Source of the DNA: Hyphomonadaceae bacterium
Lineage (GTDB): Bacteria; Pseudomonadota; Alphaproteobacteria; Caulobacterales; Aquidulcibacteraceae
DNA length: 32,172 nt
Assembly (NCBI GenBank): GCA_020848895.1
Contig: JADLHI010000038.1
Coordinates: forward strand, 1-32,172
Reading direction: 5' to 3'
Every line of letters begins with the position of its first letter. Within the stretch, counting starts at the first letter, position 1. Below, piece after piece: positions 31,129-32,172 of the stretch. The position numbers were made by a program, and so were the translations under genes. The notes beneath the pieces are model-generated. The model did no database searches. It was not told where the DNA came from and saw nothing but the letters and a program-made list of their open reading frames with translations.

Positions 31129-32172
31129 TTAGAAATCCATGCCGCCCATGCCGCCCATGCCGCCGCCTGGCATGCCGCCGCCGGCGGCTTCCTTTTTCGG
31201 GGCTTCGGCGATCGAGGCTTCCGTCGTGATGATGAGGCCGGCGACCGAGGCTGCGTCTTGCAGCGCCGTGCGGACGACCTTCACCGGATCGATGATGCCG
31301 GCCTTCACCAGGTCGACGTACTCTTCGGTTTGCGCGTTGAAGCCGAAATTGTCGTCCTTCGATTCACGCAGCTTGCCGACAACGATCGAGCCTTCGACGC
31401 CAGCGTTTTCCACGATCTGACGGATCGGGGCTTCGAGCGCCTTCTTCACGATGGTGATGCCGACGTTCTGGTCGTCGTTATCGCCCTTGATCGAGAGCTT
31501 GAACGCGGCGCGCAGGAGCGCCGTGCCGCCGCCCGGGACGATGCCTTCTTCCACCGCAGCGCGGGTGGCGTTCAGCGCGTCATCAACGCGGTCCTTGCGT
31601 TCCTTCACTTCGACTTCCGTCGCGCCGCCGACCTTGATCACTGCAACGCCGCCGGCGAGCTTCGCCAGACGTTCTTGCAGCTTCTCACGGTCGTAGTCCG
31701 ACGTGGTGTCTTCGATCTGCTTGCGGATCTGGCCGACGCGGGCTTCGATGTCCTTCTTCGCGCCCGTGCCGTCGACAACCGTGGTGTCGTCCTTCTTCAC
31801 CACGACCTTCTTGGCCTTGCCGAGCATGTCGAGCGAGACGTTTTCAAGCTTGATGCCCAGGTCTTCGCTGATGACTTGGCCGCCCGTGAGGATGGCGAGG
31901 TCTTCCAGCATGGCCTTACGGCGATCGCCGAAGCCCGGCGCCTTCACGGCCGCGACCTTCAGACCGCCGCGCAGCTTGTTGACGACGAGCGTGGCGAGCG
32001 CTTCGCCTTCGACGTCTTCAGCAATGATCAGCAGCGGGCGTTGCGATTGCACGACGGCTTCGAGAACCGGCAGCATCGGCTGGAGCGAAGAAAGCTTCTT
32101 TTCGAAGAGCAGGATCAGCGGATCTTCGAGGGTTGCTTCCATCTTGTCGGCGTTGGTGATGAAGTACGGCGA
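31129..32172 (-). CDS. groL: 60-kDa chaperonin GroEL (C-terminal part, continues beyond the window)
   Basis: GroEL forms the double-ring cage that folds proteins with GroES. The 347 visible residues run from [20 protein letters not shown] in the apical domain to the end. Seen are [77 protein letters not shown] and GGTALLRAA, then the ATPase-domain sequence [14 protein letters not shown] and the Gly/Met tail [17 protein letters not shown] typical of the family. The gene is cut at the right edge; the missing N-terminal part (about 200 residues) and any groS lie outside. Confidence 0.97.
   Translation of the reverse strand, partial: SPYFITNADKMEATLEDPLILLFEKKLSSLQPMLPVLEAVVQSQRPLLIIAEDVEGEALATLVVNKLRGGLKVAAVKAPGFGDRRKAMLEDLAILTGGQVISEDLGIKLENVSLDMLGKAKKVVVKKDDTTVVDGTGAKKDIEARVGQIRKQIEDTTSDYDREKLQERLAKLAGGVAVIKVGGATEVEVKERKDRVDDALNATRAAVEEGIVPGGGTALLRAAFKLSIKGDNDDQNVGITIVKKALEAPIRQIVENAGVEGSIVVGKLRESKDDNFGFNAQTEEYVDLVKAGIIDPVKVVRTALQDAASVAGLIITTEASIAEAPKKEAAGGGMPGGGMGGMGGMDF

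Overview
The window looks like a stretch of core chromosome from a high-GC alphaproteobacterium, most likely a Caulobacterales/Hyphomonadaceae-type organism. The basis is the strong codon bias to G/C, the SapC, HlyIII, ExoD, DUF885 and vWA-lipoprotein set, a histidyl-tRNA synthetase of the divergent alphaproteobacterial type, a SMc/CC-type small secreted protein (7236-7574), and many short palindromic intergenic repeats. No rRNA, tRNA, CRISPR array, prophage or transposase was seen. I could not run a taxonomic search, so the placement is inference.

Layout. 1-164 is the 3' end of an unrecognised gene. 264-1555 (minus) holds an OmpA-type lipoprotein and a secreted SRPBCC protein. 1643-3019 (plus) is a membrane histidine-kinase-like protein whose phospho-acceptor His is replaced by Asp; two tandem operator-like palindromes lie between it and the SRPBCC gene. 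3059-3299 has a Fur-box-like palindrome followed by a small ORF and a strong hairpin. 3337-4893 (minus) is a solitary C5 DNA methyltransferase plus Vsr mismatch endonuclease. 4962-8960 carries mostly envelope proteins of unknown role and an ExoD protein. 9053-10833 is a thiolase translationally overlapped by a DUF1131-type lipoprotein. 10945-12711 (minus) is a dienoyl-CoA isomerase, then pyrophosphatase (ppa) overlapped by a half-size hotdog-like protein. 12850-14775 has a DUF6150-like repeat protein, an HlyIII/PAQR membrane protein and a DUF4197 protein. 14868-17238 has an alpha/beta hydrolase and a Zur-thioesterase pair. 17398-18250 has a GIY-YIG-like protein and a DUF559 nuclease bracketed by 37-bp inverted repeats. 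18330-22184 (minus) has a vWA lipoprotein and a DUF885 metallopeptidase. 22357-25426 (plus) has SapC and a DsbD/ScsB-type thiol reductase. 25469-26308 (minus) is a tandem pair of small paralogues. 26435-27868 is hisS. 27994-31128 (minus genes) has nhaA, an M24 peptidase-like protein and a membrane protein, and groL runs off the right edge.

The genes do not form one pathway. Local units can be read from overlaps: methyltransferase-vsr (stop and start abut), thiolase-lipoprotein, ppa-hotdog and zur-thioesterase (4-bp overlaps). Lipid metabolism appears three times (thiolase, dienoyl-CoA isomerase, acyl-CoA thioesterase-like).

The most unusual content is between genes. A palindromic repeat with 26-28 bp arms occurs three times, each time exactly at a convergent gene junction, with smaller relatives at other convergent junctions. 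A ~120-bp double-hairpin element occurs twice in inverted orientation, both times ending about 20 bp before a start codon. Long inverted repeats end directly at the start codons of two genes that lack a Shine-Dalgarno sequence. A DUF559 nuclease gene is framed by inverted G/C-rich repeats like a minimal mobile cassette.
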